Assembly: GCA_947600345.1 (NCBI GenBank)
Contig: CANQGC010000144.1
Span: 1-7,171, forward strand
Origin: an uncultured Clostridia bacterium
GTDB lineage: Bacteria > Bacillota > Clostridia > Christensenellales > Aristaeellaceae
DNA: 7,171 nucleotides
Direction: 5' to 3'
Every line of letters begins with the position of its first letter. The first letter of the stretch is position 1. The translations under genes were made by a program, and so were the position numbers. The notes under the pieces are model-generated. The model was not told where the DNA came from. It made no database searches and worked only from the letters and a program-made list of their open reading frames with translations. This document shows, piece by piece, positions 1-6,724 of the stretch.

Positions 1-13
1 TAGTGGCGGACTC

Positions 14-217
14 TTTTGGATCGGGAAGCCTTCCGGCTTCCCGATCCAAAAAATCGCCGCGGCGGCCCGCGGTATGGCTACGGTGAGATGTTGGTTCGCA
101 TTGCCGAAGCTTTGGTTGGATGCCGCGGGCCGCTGGGGTTACGCTGGGCGCTGCCCAGACCTGCTTAAGGGACGCTGTCCCTTAAGAATTCCTGCCAAGG
201 AACCTGAGGTTCCTTGG
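14..217. repeat. Left copy of a five-hairpin structured intergenic repeat
   Basis: This non-coding block holds five inverted repeats in a row. H1 pairs 14-30 with 35-51 (17 bp, 4-nt loop). H2 pairs 62-75 with 120-133 (14 bp, one G-T pair) around a 44-nt loop. H3 pairs 144-149 with 153-158 (loop GCT). H4 pairs 164-173 with 177-186 (loop GCT). H5 pairs 195-204 with 208-217 (loop TGA). The same series recurs at 6967-7170. Between the copies, paired positions change together in H1 and H3, so the fold seems to be what is conserved. None of the stems is followed by a U-tract on either strand, so they are not textbook intrinsic terminators, although they lie downstream of the operon's last gene. The repeat may start before the window, and the family name is unknown to me. 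Orientation is unproven. Confidence 0.85.
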
Positions 218-249
218 ATTCTCCCTTCTGCTGCCGCCTGATAGACGAC

Positions 250-284
250 GGACTTTGGGCCCGTAGATTATGGGCCCAAAGTCC
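250..284. other. 13-bp perfect hairpin between the operon end and the left repeat
   Basis: Positions 250-262 (GGACTTTGGGCCC) pair perfectly with 272-284 around a 9-nt loop. It lies 49 bases beyond the stop codon of the last gene on the minus strand. A second small hairpin, 307-311 with 319-323 (CTTCG/CGAAG), sits between the two. Neither is followed by a run of U on the minus strand, so factor-independent termination is not obvious. A role in 3'-end protection or in bidirectional transcription stopping is an inference. Because the right copy of the repeat is cut by the window end just after H5, I cannot tell whether this stem is a sixth hairpin of the repeat. Confidence 0.6.
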
Positions 285-333
285 TGCGTTTCGTTCCGAT
301 TGGAGCCTTCGTACAGCGCGAAGCCTTATCCCC

Positions 334-1944
334 TCACCCCAGGTACTTCTTCAGCGTTGCCCGCACGGCGCCCTTACCCGCGAGCTCCTCGCGGAAGATC
401 ATCTCAATCTTCTCGCCAATCCCCGCAGCATAGAGGTCAACGCCGAATATATTCGTATTCGACAGAATCGGCCTGAGCTGATCCGTGCAGCTCTCCGGCT
501 TGCCGACTTCCACGCCCTTCATCTGCTCGCGCAGCTCCGGCACCAGCGGGTCGGGCGCCAGCGGATAGCTTCCGCCCTCGTCGTCCGTCTGCAGCAGGTA
601 GCGCAGCCAGCCCGCGATGGCCAGCGGGATGCCGATCAGCCAGGCGGCCGTGCCGTCCTTCGCCACGTACGCCTTCACCGTCTCGCCGAAGCGGAAGGCC
701 ACGCCCTGGGAGATGTCCACGCAGATGCGCTGGCTCGTGTCGCCCAGGTAGGCGTTGGGGAAGCGCTCGTTGATGACCTCGTCGATGAACGCCTTGGGCG
801 AAATGATGCCCGGGTCCTCCACCACCGGCAGGCCCTCCTGGTAGCCCACCTGGTTCGCCAGCTTGGCGAGCTCCGGGTCGTGCATGCCGTCGGCGAAGAG
901 CTCGTGGCCGAGCATCACGTCGTAGGGGCCCAGCGCGGTGTGGATGGGGTTCAGGCAGGCCGTGACCTTCATGCGCTCGGAGCGGTTCACGATCTCCCGG
1001 GTCGCCATGTAGACGCCGGCGTCCTGGAGCGGCGGGCGGCCGTTCGGGAAGTGATCCTCCACCACCAGGTACTGGGGGCCCTCGGCGTTGATGAAGGGCG
1101 CGATGTAGGTGTGCTTGTCGGTGATGACCGGCTGCATGGCCTCGATGCCGCTCGCCTCCAATTTGGCGGCGATCTCCTCGCTGGGGCGGGGGGTGATCTT
1201 ATCGATCATCGTCCAGGGGAAGCTGACGGTGTTCTCGTCGGACACGTAGTCCACGAAGGCGGCGTCCACCAGGCCGTTGTCGGCCCAGACCTTTGCCGTC
1301 TCCAGCACAGACTTGCGCAGCTTTTCGCCGTTGCGGGCGACGTTGTCCATGCTGACCAGCGCCAGCGGCAGCTTGCCTGCCTGGTAGCGGGCGTAGAGCA
1401 TGGCGGTCACGATGCCCATCGCGCCGGTGACCTTCTCCGGGCCGTTGGCCAGGTCGGCCTTGACGTAGCCCAGGTATGCGCCGCTGGTGTCGTGCAGCGC
1501 GTAGCCCTTCTCGGTGATGGTGAAGGTGACGAGCTGCAGGCCGGGGTTGGTGAATATGGCCTTCATCCGCGCCCAGGATTCCAGGTTGACGGACTGGGCC
1601 TTGACGGCCTCGCTGAGCGAGCCCAGCACGCGCTTTTCGGTGGTGCCGTCGGCGTGGAGGATCACGGTCAGCGCCAGGTTGTCGTAGGGCGCGTAGATCT
1701 TATCCACCACGTCGTAGTCGAAGGTTTCGACGCAGGTGACGCCCCGGTCCAGCTCGCCCGCGCGCAGCAGGCGGTCGGCGATGCCGCCCACGAAGATGCG
1801 GAAGATGTTGCCGATGCCGAAGTGCACCCAGCGGGGATCCTCCACGGTCTTCTTCGCCAGCGCCTCGGGATCGTAGGGAGGCAGCAGCACGCCGGCCTTC
1901 TCCCAGGCCGCGGCATCCTTCAGGCCATTGTAATTCAGTTTCAT
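334..1944 (-). CDS. Mannitol dehydrogenase/fructuronate reductase family oxidoreductase
   Basis: This 536-aa protein belongs to the polyol-specific long-chain dehydrogenase family, which interconverts polyols or hexonates with ketoses or keto-acids (mannitol/fructose, mannonate/fructuronate) using NAD(P)H in the cytoplasm. Visible marks are the N-terminal Rossmann motif HFGIGNIFR at 41-49, SMDNVARNG at 198-206 with the family Asn at 205, EDHF at 296-299, and CLNPIHTALG at 330-339 carrying the Asn332-x-x-His335 pair of the active site. A lysine at 326 is near, but one residue off, the usual catalytic Lys spacing. Length is slightly above the roughly 490-aa family norm. The start has a CGGAGGAA ribosome site about 8 nt upstream. 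It is the last gene of the operon, 84 nt after the permease, behind a strong hairpin. The family is secure; the exact substrate is not, and fructuronate reductase, tagaturonate reductase or a polyol dehydrogenase are all possible. Confidence 0.88.
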   Translation of the reverse strand: MKLNYNGLKDAAAWEKAGVLLPPYDPEALAKKTVEDPRWVHFGIGNIFRIFVGGIADRLLRAGELDRGVTCVETFDYDVVDKIYAPYDNLALTVILHADGTTEKRVLGSLSEAVKAQSVNLESWARMKAIFTNPGLQLVTFTITEKGYALHDTSGAYLGYVKADLANGPEKVTGAMGIVTAMLYARYQAGKLPLALVSMDNVARNGEKLRKSVLETAKVWADNGLVDAAFVDYVSDENTVSFPWTMIDKITPRPSEEIAAKLEASGIEAMQPVITDKHTYIAPFINAEGPQYLVVEDHFPNGRPPLQDAGVYMATREIVNRSERMKVTACLNPIHTALGPYDVMLGHELFADGMHDPELAKLANQVGYQEGLPVVEDPGIISPKAFIDEVINERFPNAYLGDTSQRICVDISQGVAFRFGETVKAYVAKDGTAAWLIGIPLAIAGWLRYLLQTDDEGGSYPLAPDPLVPELREQMKGVEVGKPESCTDQLRPILSNTNIFGVDLYAAGIGEKIEMIFREELAGKGAVRATLKKYLG

Positions 1945-1970
1945 AACAAATTCCTCCGTTTACTCCACAA

Positions 1971-1984
1971 GGGAAGCGCTTCCC
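1971..1984. promoter_or_regulatory. LacI-type operator-like palindrome
   Basis: GGGAAGCGCTTCCC is a perfect 14-bp palindrome with a central CG, the layout typical of LacI/GalR-family operators (AAnCGnTT core). It lies 27 bases upstream of the last gene's start, between its ribosome site and the preceding gene. AAGCGCT also occurs at 2003-2009 and 5713-5719. It overlaps the first arm of the 1975-2009 hairpin, so the palindrome may simply be part of that RNA structure. No regulator gene is present in the window, and no promoter is evident beside it. Confidence 0.25.
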
Positions 1985-2009
1985 CCAATGAGGCACTGGG
2001 GGAAGCGCT
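1975..2009 (-). other. 13-bp perfect hairpin in the permease-dehydrogenase gap
   Basis: Positions 1975-1987 pair perfectly with 1997-2009 around a 9-nt loop, in the 84-nt gap between the permease stop codon and the start of the last gene. On the minus-strand transcript the stem is followed by CCCUUGUGG and not by a U-tract, so complete intrinsic termination is unlikely. Known roles for such intercistronic stems are protection of the upstream mRNA from 3' exonucleases and partial attenuation of the downstream gene. Either would separate expression of the transporter from that of the dehydrogenase. The structure is seen directly; the role is inferred. Confidence 0.65.
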
Positions 2010-2028
2010 CGCTCAGATTGTCCGCAAA

Positions 2029-2994
2029 TCAGTTCGTCTTTCCCTTCTTGGACATGCAGTCGATGCCGACGGCCACGGCCAGAACGACGCCCTTGACGAC
2101 CATCTGGATGTACTCCGAGACGTTCATCAGGATCATGCCGTTGGTCAGCGAGCCGATGATCATGACGCCCGCGACCACGCCGGAGATTCTGCCGATACCG
2201 CCGTTGACCGACACGCCGCCCAGCACCACGCAGGTGATGACGTCGAACTCGAGGCCCTTGCCGACGGTGGTCTGCGCGGAGCCCGAGCGGGACAGCAGCA
2301 CGATGCCCGCCAGGCTGGCGAACAGGCCGGACAGCGCGTAGATCAGGTACTTCATCTTGTTGACCAGTATGCCCGACAGCTCCGCGGCTTCCTCGTTGCC
2401 GCCGATGGCGTAGAAGTAGCGGCCGAAGTAGCTCTTGTTCAGTATGAAGCTGCCGATGGCGAAGCACGCCACCATGATCAGCGCGCAGACCGGGATGCCG
2501 GCCACCGTCCAGCGGGCGAAGAGGTTGATCGCCGGGTAGGTCTTGGTGAAGCCGGAGATCGGGCGGCCGTTGGTGATCAGGAAGGCGAGGCCCTCGAATA
2601 CGGTCTGGGAGGCGAAAGTGGCGATCAGCGCCGGCATGCCGACGGTGGCGACCATGAAGCCGTTGAGCAGGCCGATGAGCACGCCGACGACCAGCGAGGC
2701 CAGCACGGCGATCCACATGTTGATGCCCATGTTCACCATCATGAACGCGCAGACCATGTTGACCAGCGTGATGATGGAGCCGATGGACAGGTCGATGCCG
2801 GCGATCAGGATCACGAACGTCATGCCGACGGAGGCAATGCCGTAGTAGGCGACCTGGCGCAGAATGTTGACGATGTTCGTCGTGGCGACGAAGGTGCCCT
2901 TGCTGGCGACCGCGAAGAAGACGACTTCGAGGATGAACACCAGCCAGATCATATTGGACTTGAGAAAACTCTTTGCGTTCAGCTTATTCTCCAT
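2029..2994 (-). CDS. Ribose-type sugar ABC transporter permease (RbsC-like)
   Basis: This 321-aa inner-membrane protein is the channel subunit of a carbohydrate importer (BPD_transp_2 family) and is expected to work as a homodimer, since only one permease gene is present. It is strongly hydrophobic throughout, with many membrane segments starting at about residues 15-31. Family motifs are AGIDLSIGS at 65-73, NGFMVATVGMPALIATFAS at 111-129, the ATPase-contacting loop GRYFYAIGGNEEAAELSGI at 191-209, and DVITCVVLGGVSVNGG at 251-266. Length matches RbsC-type permeases. The ATG lies one base after the ATPase stop codon, and its AAGGAGG ribosome site sits inside the end of the ATPase gene, so the two are probably translationally coupled. 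A short N-terminal cytoplasmic tail (KLNAKSFLKSN) is normal. The sugar transported cannot be read from the permease. Confidence 0.93.
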   Translation of the reverse strand: MENKLNAKSFLKSNMIWLVFILEVVFFAVASKGTFVATTNIVNILRQVAYYGIASVGMTFVILIAGIDLSIGSIITLVNMVCAFMMVNMGINMWIAVLASLVVGVLIGLLNGFMVATVGMPALIATFASQTVFEGLAFLITNGRPISGFTKTYPAINLFARWTVAGIPVCALIMVACFAIGSFILNKSYFGRYFYAIGGNEEAAELSGILVNKMKYLIYALSGLFASLAGIVLLSRSGSAQTTVGKGLEFDVITCVVLGGVSVNGGIGRISGVVAGVMIIGSLTNGMILMNVSEYIQMVVKGVVLAVAVGIDCMSKKGKTN

Positions 2995-2995
2995 G

Positions 2996-4507
2996 TCAGG
3001 AAACCTCCTTCTTATCGGCGACTGCCGAGGCGTAGGCCATGATGGTGTCGGCGTTGAACTGATCCTTCGTGAGCTCGCCCGTCATGTGGCCCTCGGCCAG
3101 CACGATAATGCGGTCGGACATGCCGGTCAGCTCCTCCATTTCGGAGGAGATCATCAGCACGCTGCGGCCCTGGGCCACCAGGTCGTTGATGAGCTTGTAG
3201 ATCTCATACTTCGCGCCCACGTCGATGCCGCGGGTGGGCTCGTCGAATATGATCAGCTGGGAGTCCGCCGCCAGCCACTTGCCCAGTATGACCTTCTGCT
3301 GGTTGCCGCCGGAGAGGTTTTTGACCAGCTGGTTGATCGTGGGGCACTTGATCTGAATCTCCTCGCGGTACTTCTCCGCCGTCCTCTTCTCGACGGTGGA
3401 GTTGATCACGCTGGCCGTGGAGATTCGCTTGTAGGTCGGCATGTTGATGTTATTCTTGATGGATACGCCCAGCAGCGCGCCGTGGCGCTTGCGATCCTCG
3501 GGCACCAGGGCGATGCCCAGGTCGATGGCCTCGCGGGGCGACTTCGGGTGGACCTCCTTGCCGTTTAAGAAGATTTGGCCCGAATCCTTCGGCTTGGAGC
3601 CGAAGATGACCTGCGCAAGCTCCGTTCTGCCGGCGCCCACCAGGCCGCCCAGGCCCAGCACCTCGCCGGCGTGAATCTTGAACGACATGTCCACGTCGCC
3701 GTTGCCGCAGACGTTCTTGAGCTCGAGCACCACCTTGCTGTAGTCCACGCAGGGCTCGCGGGGCGGGAACTTCTGGGTCATCTCGCGGCCGACCATCAGG
3801 TGGATCAGCTCGTCCACGGTGGCGTCCTTGGTGATCAGCGTGTCCACGTACTCGCCGTCGCGGATGACCTCGATGCGGTCGGACAGCCGGAAGATCTCCT
3901 CCAGGCGGTGGGAGATGTAGATGATGGAAACGCCCTTGGACTTGAGCAGCTCCACCACCTTGAACATGGCCTCGACCTCGTTGTTCGTCAGCGGCGCGCT
4001 GGGCTCGTCCATGATCAGCACCTGGGCGTTCTGCTGAATGGCCTTGGCGATCTCGATCATCTGCTGATAGCCGACGGAGAGGTTCTTGACCAGCTCGCGG
4101 GGGTTGATCTTGATGTTGAGCTGGGCGAAGGCCTTGGCGGCCTCCTCCTCCATCGCCTTTCGGTCGATGACCACGCCCTTGCGGATCGGGCGGCCCAGGA
4201 ACATGTTCTCCGCCGCGGAGAGCTCCTTGACGTTGTTGAACTCCTGATAGATGATGGCGATGCCGTTCTCCGCCGCCAGCTGGGGCGTCATGCGGTCGAA
4301 GGTCTTGCCGTTGATCTTGATCTTGCCCGACGTGGGGATGACCGCGCCGGAGCAGCACTTGATCAGCGTGGACTTGCCCGCTCCATTCTCACCGATCAGG
4401 CCCAGAATCTCGCCGCGGCGAAGCTGCAGGGTCACATCCGCCAGCGCCACGACGCCGGGATACTCCTTTCGGATGTGTTCCAATTCCAGAACATAATCTT
4501 CGCTCAT
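2996..4507 (-). CDS. Sugar ABC transporter ATPase, two nucleotide-binding domains (RbsA/MglA-like)
   Basis: This 503-aa cytoplasmic protein powers the sugar importer by ATP hydrolysis and carries two fused ABC domains. Domain 1 has Walker A GENGAGKST at 39-47, Q-loop Gln88, signature LSVGYQQ at 143-149, Walker B VLIMDEP at 163-169 and switch His200. Domain 2 has a degenerate Walker A, GLVGAGRTE at 288-296, with Arg where the Lys should be. It also has signature LSGGNQQ at 398-404, Walker B LIIFDEP at 418-424, and SSEMEEL at 454-460 in place of the switch His. This asymmetry, with one catalytic and one degenerate site, is normal in RbsA/MglA/XylG proteins. Length is typical. The start is preceded by AGGAGG with 7-nt spacing. 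It sits between the binding-protein gene (136-nt gap with a long hairpin) and the permease (1-nt gap). Confidence 0.95.
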   Translation of the reverse strand: MSEDYVLELEHIRKEYPGVVALADVTLQLRRGEILGLIGENGAGKSTLIKCCSGAVIPTSGKIKINGKTFDRMTPQLAAENGIAIIYQEFNNVKELSAAENMFLGRPIRKGVVIDRKAMEEEAAKAFAQLNIKINPRELVKNLSVGYQQMIEIAKAIQQNAQVLIMDEPSAPLTNNEVEAMFKVVELLKSKGVSIIYISHRLEEIFRLSDRIEVIRDGEYVDTLITKDATVDELIHLMVGREMTQKFPPREPCVDYSKVVLELKNVCGNGDVDMSFKIHAGEVLGLGGLVGAGRTELAQVIFGSKPKDSGQIFLNGKEVHPKSPREAIDLGIALVPEDRKRHGALLGVSIKNNINMPTYKRISTASVINSTVEKRTAEKYREEIQIKCPTINQLVKNLSGGNQQKVILGKWLAADSQLIIFDEPTRGIDVGAKYEIYKLINDLVAQGRSVLMISSEMEELTGMSDRIIVLAEGHMTGELTKDQFNADTIMAYASAVADKKEVS

Positions 4508-4590
4508 TGCGCAACCTCCTGTTTCTGCCTCCGGGCAAGCCGACCTAAACGGTGCGATCGAACTATATCCGTGCAGGCAATGATAGAATT

Positions 4591-4622
4591 GCGTCCCCTC
4601 CCCTGGGGAGGGAAGGGGACGC
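4591..4622 (-). other. 14-bp hairpin after the binding-protein gene
   Basis: Positions 4591-4604 pair with 4609-4622 around a 4-nt loop; on the minus-strand RNA there are 14 pairs with one U-G wobble. It lies 21 bases beyond the stop codon of the binding-protein gene and well before the ATPase start. No U-tract follows (AAUUCUAUC), so read-through to the ATPase should be possible. A strong stem placed directly after the binding-protein gene is a known way, as with the malE-malF region of enterobacteria, to stabilise the abundant binding-protein mRNA relative to the membrane components. I see no convincing promoter in the rest of the 136-nt gap. One flank reads GGGGACGCTG, resembling the H4 loop context of the terminal repeats. 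Confidence 0.7.
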
Positions 4623-4643
4623 TGAATTAGATTTAGCGATGAA

Positions 4644-5666
4644 TTACTTCATGTGGGCCATGATCTCATCAACAGAATCATTGTCGATGGGCTGGGTCTG
4701 ACGGAACACATTCTTGGCGCCCACGTCATCCGCCAGCATGCGAGCGAACATCGCGGCGCAAGCCTGAGCGGTGTCCTCGTCGCCGCCCTCGAAGCCGATC
4801 AGGCCCTTGGCGGGATAGGTCGGATCCTGGAGCTGCTCGAGCTGCTGCTTGGTGACGTCGGTGGTGAACACGCCCATGTCATCCGGAATCTCGCCGCCGG
4901 TGGCGATGTTCAGAGCCTCGTCCGCGCCGATCATCGCGCCAGCGCCGATGCCAGCGACGACCTTCGCATTGGGATGGGCCTGCAGCGTGGTCTCAACGGC
5001 GGTCTGAGCGTCGGAAGCGATGATGCCGGCCTGGTTGGCGACGACCTCATACTTGCCCTCGGCGTCCTTCAGGCCTTCCATGATGCCGTTCTCACGGTCG
5101 AGCAGAACCTTGGTCTGCGGATAGCCGATCACGATGACTTCCGCCGGATTCTCCTCGGTGTACTTCTCGTTGATGAAGCTGGCGGCCAGCTTGCCGATCT
5201 CAACGCCCAGATCGTAGTGATTCAGGATCCAGTTGGCGTCGGTGTTCTCCATCGGGTCGTCCCAGCACATCACCTTGATGCCAGCCTCGCGGGCCTGGGC
5301 ACAGACGTCCTCAACGGCAACCGCGTCGGAGGGGTGCACCATGATCAGGTCGCACTGCGCGGAGATGAAGTTCTCGATCTGGCCGATCTGGGTGGCGGAG
5401 CTGTCGTCGCAGGCAACGATGGTCGCCTCAGCGCCAGCGGCATCCAGGACCTCCTGCAGAGCGGTCATGACGCCCGCCCAGTAGGCGTTCTGAAGGGACT
5501 GAATGGTGATGCCCAGCTTCTTGCCGCTCAGCACGGACATGTCCGCACCCGCGTAGAACTCGGCGTCGGCCTTGATGCCTTCGACTTCGCTGGTGCTCTC
5601 CTCAGCCAGCGCGCAGGGCAGGATGGCCATCATGCAAACCAGGATCAGAGCAAGGATCTTCTTCAT
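4644..5666 (-). CDS. Sugar-binding protein of the ribose/galactose ABC importer type
   Basis: This 340-aa exported protein captures the substrate for the ABC importer (Peripla_BP_4, RbsB-like fold). Residues 1-21 form a signal peptide: MKK, a hydrophobic stretch, then ALA before Glu22, which fits signal peptidase I cleavage. Cys11 and Cys18 are present but neither lies in a normal lipobox, which is unusual for a Gram-positive binding protein. The mature part begins SGKKLGITIQSLQNAYW (47-63), the typical first strand and ligand-facing loop. It continues with CDLIMVHPSDAVAVED (105-120), GIKVMCWDDPMEN (129-141), VVAGIGAGAMIGADEAL (236-252) and KGLIGFEGG (287-295), all standard positions in this fold. 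The start is chosen by AAGGAGAG about 8 nt upstream. It lies 102 nt after the SDR gene with no obvious promoter between. The ligand is unknown; trimmed pentose, hexose or polyol ligands are all possible. Confidence 0.93.
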   Translation of the reverse strand: MKKILALILVCMMAILPCALAEESTSEVEGIKADAEFYAGADMSVLSGKKLGITIQSLQNAYWAGVMTALQEVLDAAGAEATIVACDDSSATQIGQIENFISAQCDLIMVHPSDAVAVEDVCAQAREAGIKVMCWDDPMENTDANWILNHYDLGVEIGKLAASFINEKYTEENPAEVIVIGYPQTKVLLDRENGIMEGLKDAEGKYEVVANQAGIIASDAQTAVETTLQAHPNAKVVAGIGAGAMIGADEALNIATGGEIPDDMGVFTTDVTKQQLEQLQDPTYPAKGLIGFEGGDEDTAQACAAMFARMLADDVGAKNVFRQTQPIDNDSVDEIMAHMK

Positions 5667-5768
5667 AGTTGGTTCTCTCCTTTTCTTTATTCTCTGACGC
5701 TCCCGTCTCCGGAAGCGCTAGATTCGCGATTGATTTGCTTCCGCTATGTACCGCTTGCGTTCCGCGGC
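5667..5768 (-). other. SDR-to-binding-protein spacer with a weak stem
   Basis: In this 102-nt gap I find no credible -35/-10 pair on the minus strand, so the binding-protein gene is probably transcribed from the promoter in front of the SDR gene. A 7-bp inverted repeat (5710-5716 CGGAAGC with 5737-5743) encloses a 20-nt loop. AAGCGCT at 5713-5719 recalls the palindrome at 1971-1984 but is not itself a full palindrome here. The ribosome site AAGGAGAG lies at the downstream end of the gap. Nothing else is apparent. Confidence 0.4.
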
Positions 5769-6545
5769 TTAGAAGCAGGTGAACGCGCCGTCGATCAGGA
5801 AGTCGGAGCCGGTGGTGAAGCTGGCGGCGTCGCCGGCCAGGTAGACGACCACGGCCTGCAGCTCCTCGGGCTTGCCCATGCGGCCCATGGGCGCCATGGC
5901 GTTCCACTGGGGGATCAGGGTCTTGAGGTGCTCGGCGGCCAGCACGAGCTCGGTGCCGATGTATCCCGGGCTGATGGAGTTGACGCGCACGCCCTTCTTG
6001 GCCCACTCGACCGCCAGCGACTTGGTCAGCTGCATCACGCCCGCCTTGGACGCGTTGTAGCCGCACTGGGGCTGGGGCACGTTGACGATGTGGCCGGACA
6101 TGGAAGCGGTGTTGATGATCGATCCGCCGCCGTGGGCCAGCATGTAGCGCCCGGCGATGGTGTCGGTCAGGAATACGGAGTTGAGGTTGACGTCGATGAT
6201 CTTCTTCCACTGGGCGTAGGTCATTTCCTCCGCGGGGGCGTTGATGGCGATGCCCGCGTTGGCGTGGCAGAAGTTCAGCCCGCCGAGCTTCTCCACGACC
6301 TCGTCCACCATGGCCTGCACCTGCGCCTCGTCGGTCACGTCGCACTTGATGGCGATGACCTTGCGGCCGGTGGCCTCGGCGATCTCCTTGGCGGTGACCA
6401 CCGCGGTCTCGTAGTCCAGATCGACGATGGCGACGTCCGCGCCGGCCTCCGCGAAGGCCGTGGCCGTGCACTTGCCGATGCCGCGCGCTCCGCCGGTGAC
6501 GAAGCCCACCTTGCCGTCCAGTCTCATTTTCTCGATGATACCCAT
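5769..6545 (-). CDS. SDR-family oxidoreductase, polyol/ketose type
   Basis: This 258-aa cytoplasmic classical short-chain dehydrogenase has the complete catalytic set. The Rossmann motif TGGARGIG is at 17-24, with Asp42 after the second strand (favouring NAD over NADP). CDV follows at 68-70, NAG at 96-98, Asn120, Ser148, and the YNASK active site with Tyr163 and Lys167. SPGYIGTEL (192-200) and the C-terminal IDGAFTCF close the fold. The segment SMSGHIVNVPQPQ before the active site and the DGxxTCx ending resemble sorbose reductase, L-xylulose reductase and NADP-mannitol dehydrogenase relatives, so a polyol or ketose substrate is likely. The ATG at 6545 is preferred over an upstream in-frame ATG at 6728 because AAGGAGG lies 7 nt before it and the promoter would fall inside the longer reading. 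It is the first gene of the operon. Gluconate 5-dehydrogenase is an alternative. Confidence 0.9.
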   Translation of the reverse strand: MGIIEKMRLDGKVGFVTGGARGIGKCTATAFAEAGADVAIVDLDYETAVVTAKEIAEATGRKVIAIKCDVTDEAQVQAMVDEVVEKLGGLNFCHANAGIAINAPAEEMTYAQWKKIIDVNLNSVFLTDTIAGRYMLAHGGGSIINTASMSGHIVNVPQPQCGYNASKAGVMQLTKSLAVEWAKKGVRVNSISPGYIGTELVLAAEHLKTLIPQWNAMAPMGRMGKPEELQAVVVYLAGDAASFTTGSDFLIDGAFTCF

Positions 6546-6577
6546 GATACTGCCTCCTTGGCTTACAAGAGTGGTTT

Positions 6578-6602
6578 GAGCGCCCTCCGAAAAGGGCGGC
6601 TC
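6578..6602 (-). other. 5'-leader hairpin of the operon mRNA
   Basis: CGCCCT at 6581-6586 pairs with AGGGCG at 6593-6598 across a 6-nt loop, and GAG/CTC extends the stem past one bulged base. It lies within the predicted leader of roughly 80 nt, about 20 nt before the ribosome site. It could protect the 5' end or tune translation. The leader is too short and simple for a recognisable riboswitch. Confidence 0.4.
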
Positions 6603-6634
6603 ATTCCCCAAAATGTCTTTCCTTTGACCTTCTA

Positions 6635-6664
6635 ATTTTACCCTGTCCGCTATGCTTTTGTCAA
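6635..6664 (-). promoter_or_regulatory. Sigma-70/SigA-type promoter of the operon
   Basis: On the minus strand, a perfect -35 TTGACA (6659-6664) is followed after 18 bp by TAAAAT (6635-6640). The DNA upstream to about 6750 is strikingly AT-rich compared with the coding region, as expected for an active promoter with UP-like sequence. Transcription would start near 6628 and leave a leader of about 80 nt before the SDR gene. No other comparable promoter was found between the genes, so all five genes are likely transcribed from here. Confidence 0.75.
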
Positions 6665-6674
6665 TAGTCATTCT

Positions 6675-6701
6675 AAACAAATTACACAAACCAACTTGTT
6701 T
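6675..6701. promoter_or_regulatory. Inverted repeat just upstream of the operon -35
   Basis: AAACAA (6675-6680) is repeated inverted as TTGTTT (6696-6701), with half-site centres 21 bp apart, two helical turns. It begins 11 bases upstream of the -35 box. The position suits an activator or repressor. The half-sites are short and AT-rich, so chance is a serious alternative. Confidence 0.25.
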
Positions 6702-6724
6702 TATTTTGAGATGTGCGCGACATT

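Noticed and set aside
14..217. CRISPR array or simple terminator cluster
   Set aside because: The hairpins differ from each other and are not regularly spaced identical repeats, and no stem is followed by the U-tract of an intrinsic terminator on either strand.
214..3042. Very long plus-strand open frame (942 codons) across the dehydrogenase and permease
   Set aside because: Its translation is full of His, Asp, Gly and Val with no family resemblance, and it is the antisense of two well-supported minus-strand genes. High GC with biased third positions creates such frames.
3620..3646. Loss of the Walker A lysine in the second ATPase domain as a disabling mutation
   Set aside because: A degenerate second site (GAGRTE) is the normal state in the RbsA/MglA family and does not indicate a broken gene.
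4653..6635. Plus-strand open frame of 660 codons opposite the binding protein and SDR
   Set aside because: It has the same antisense composition artefact and runs through two genes and their intergenic gap; it has no ribosome site.
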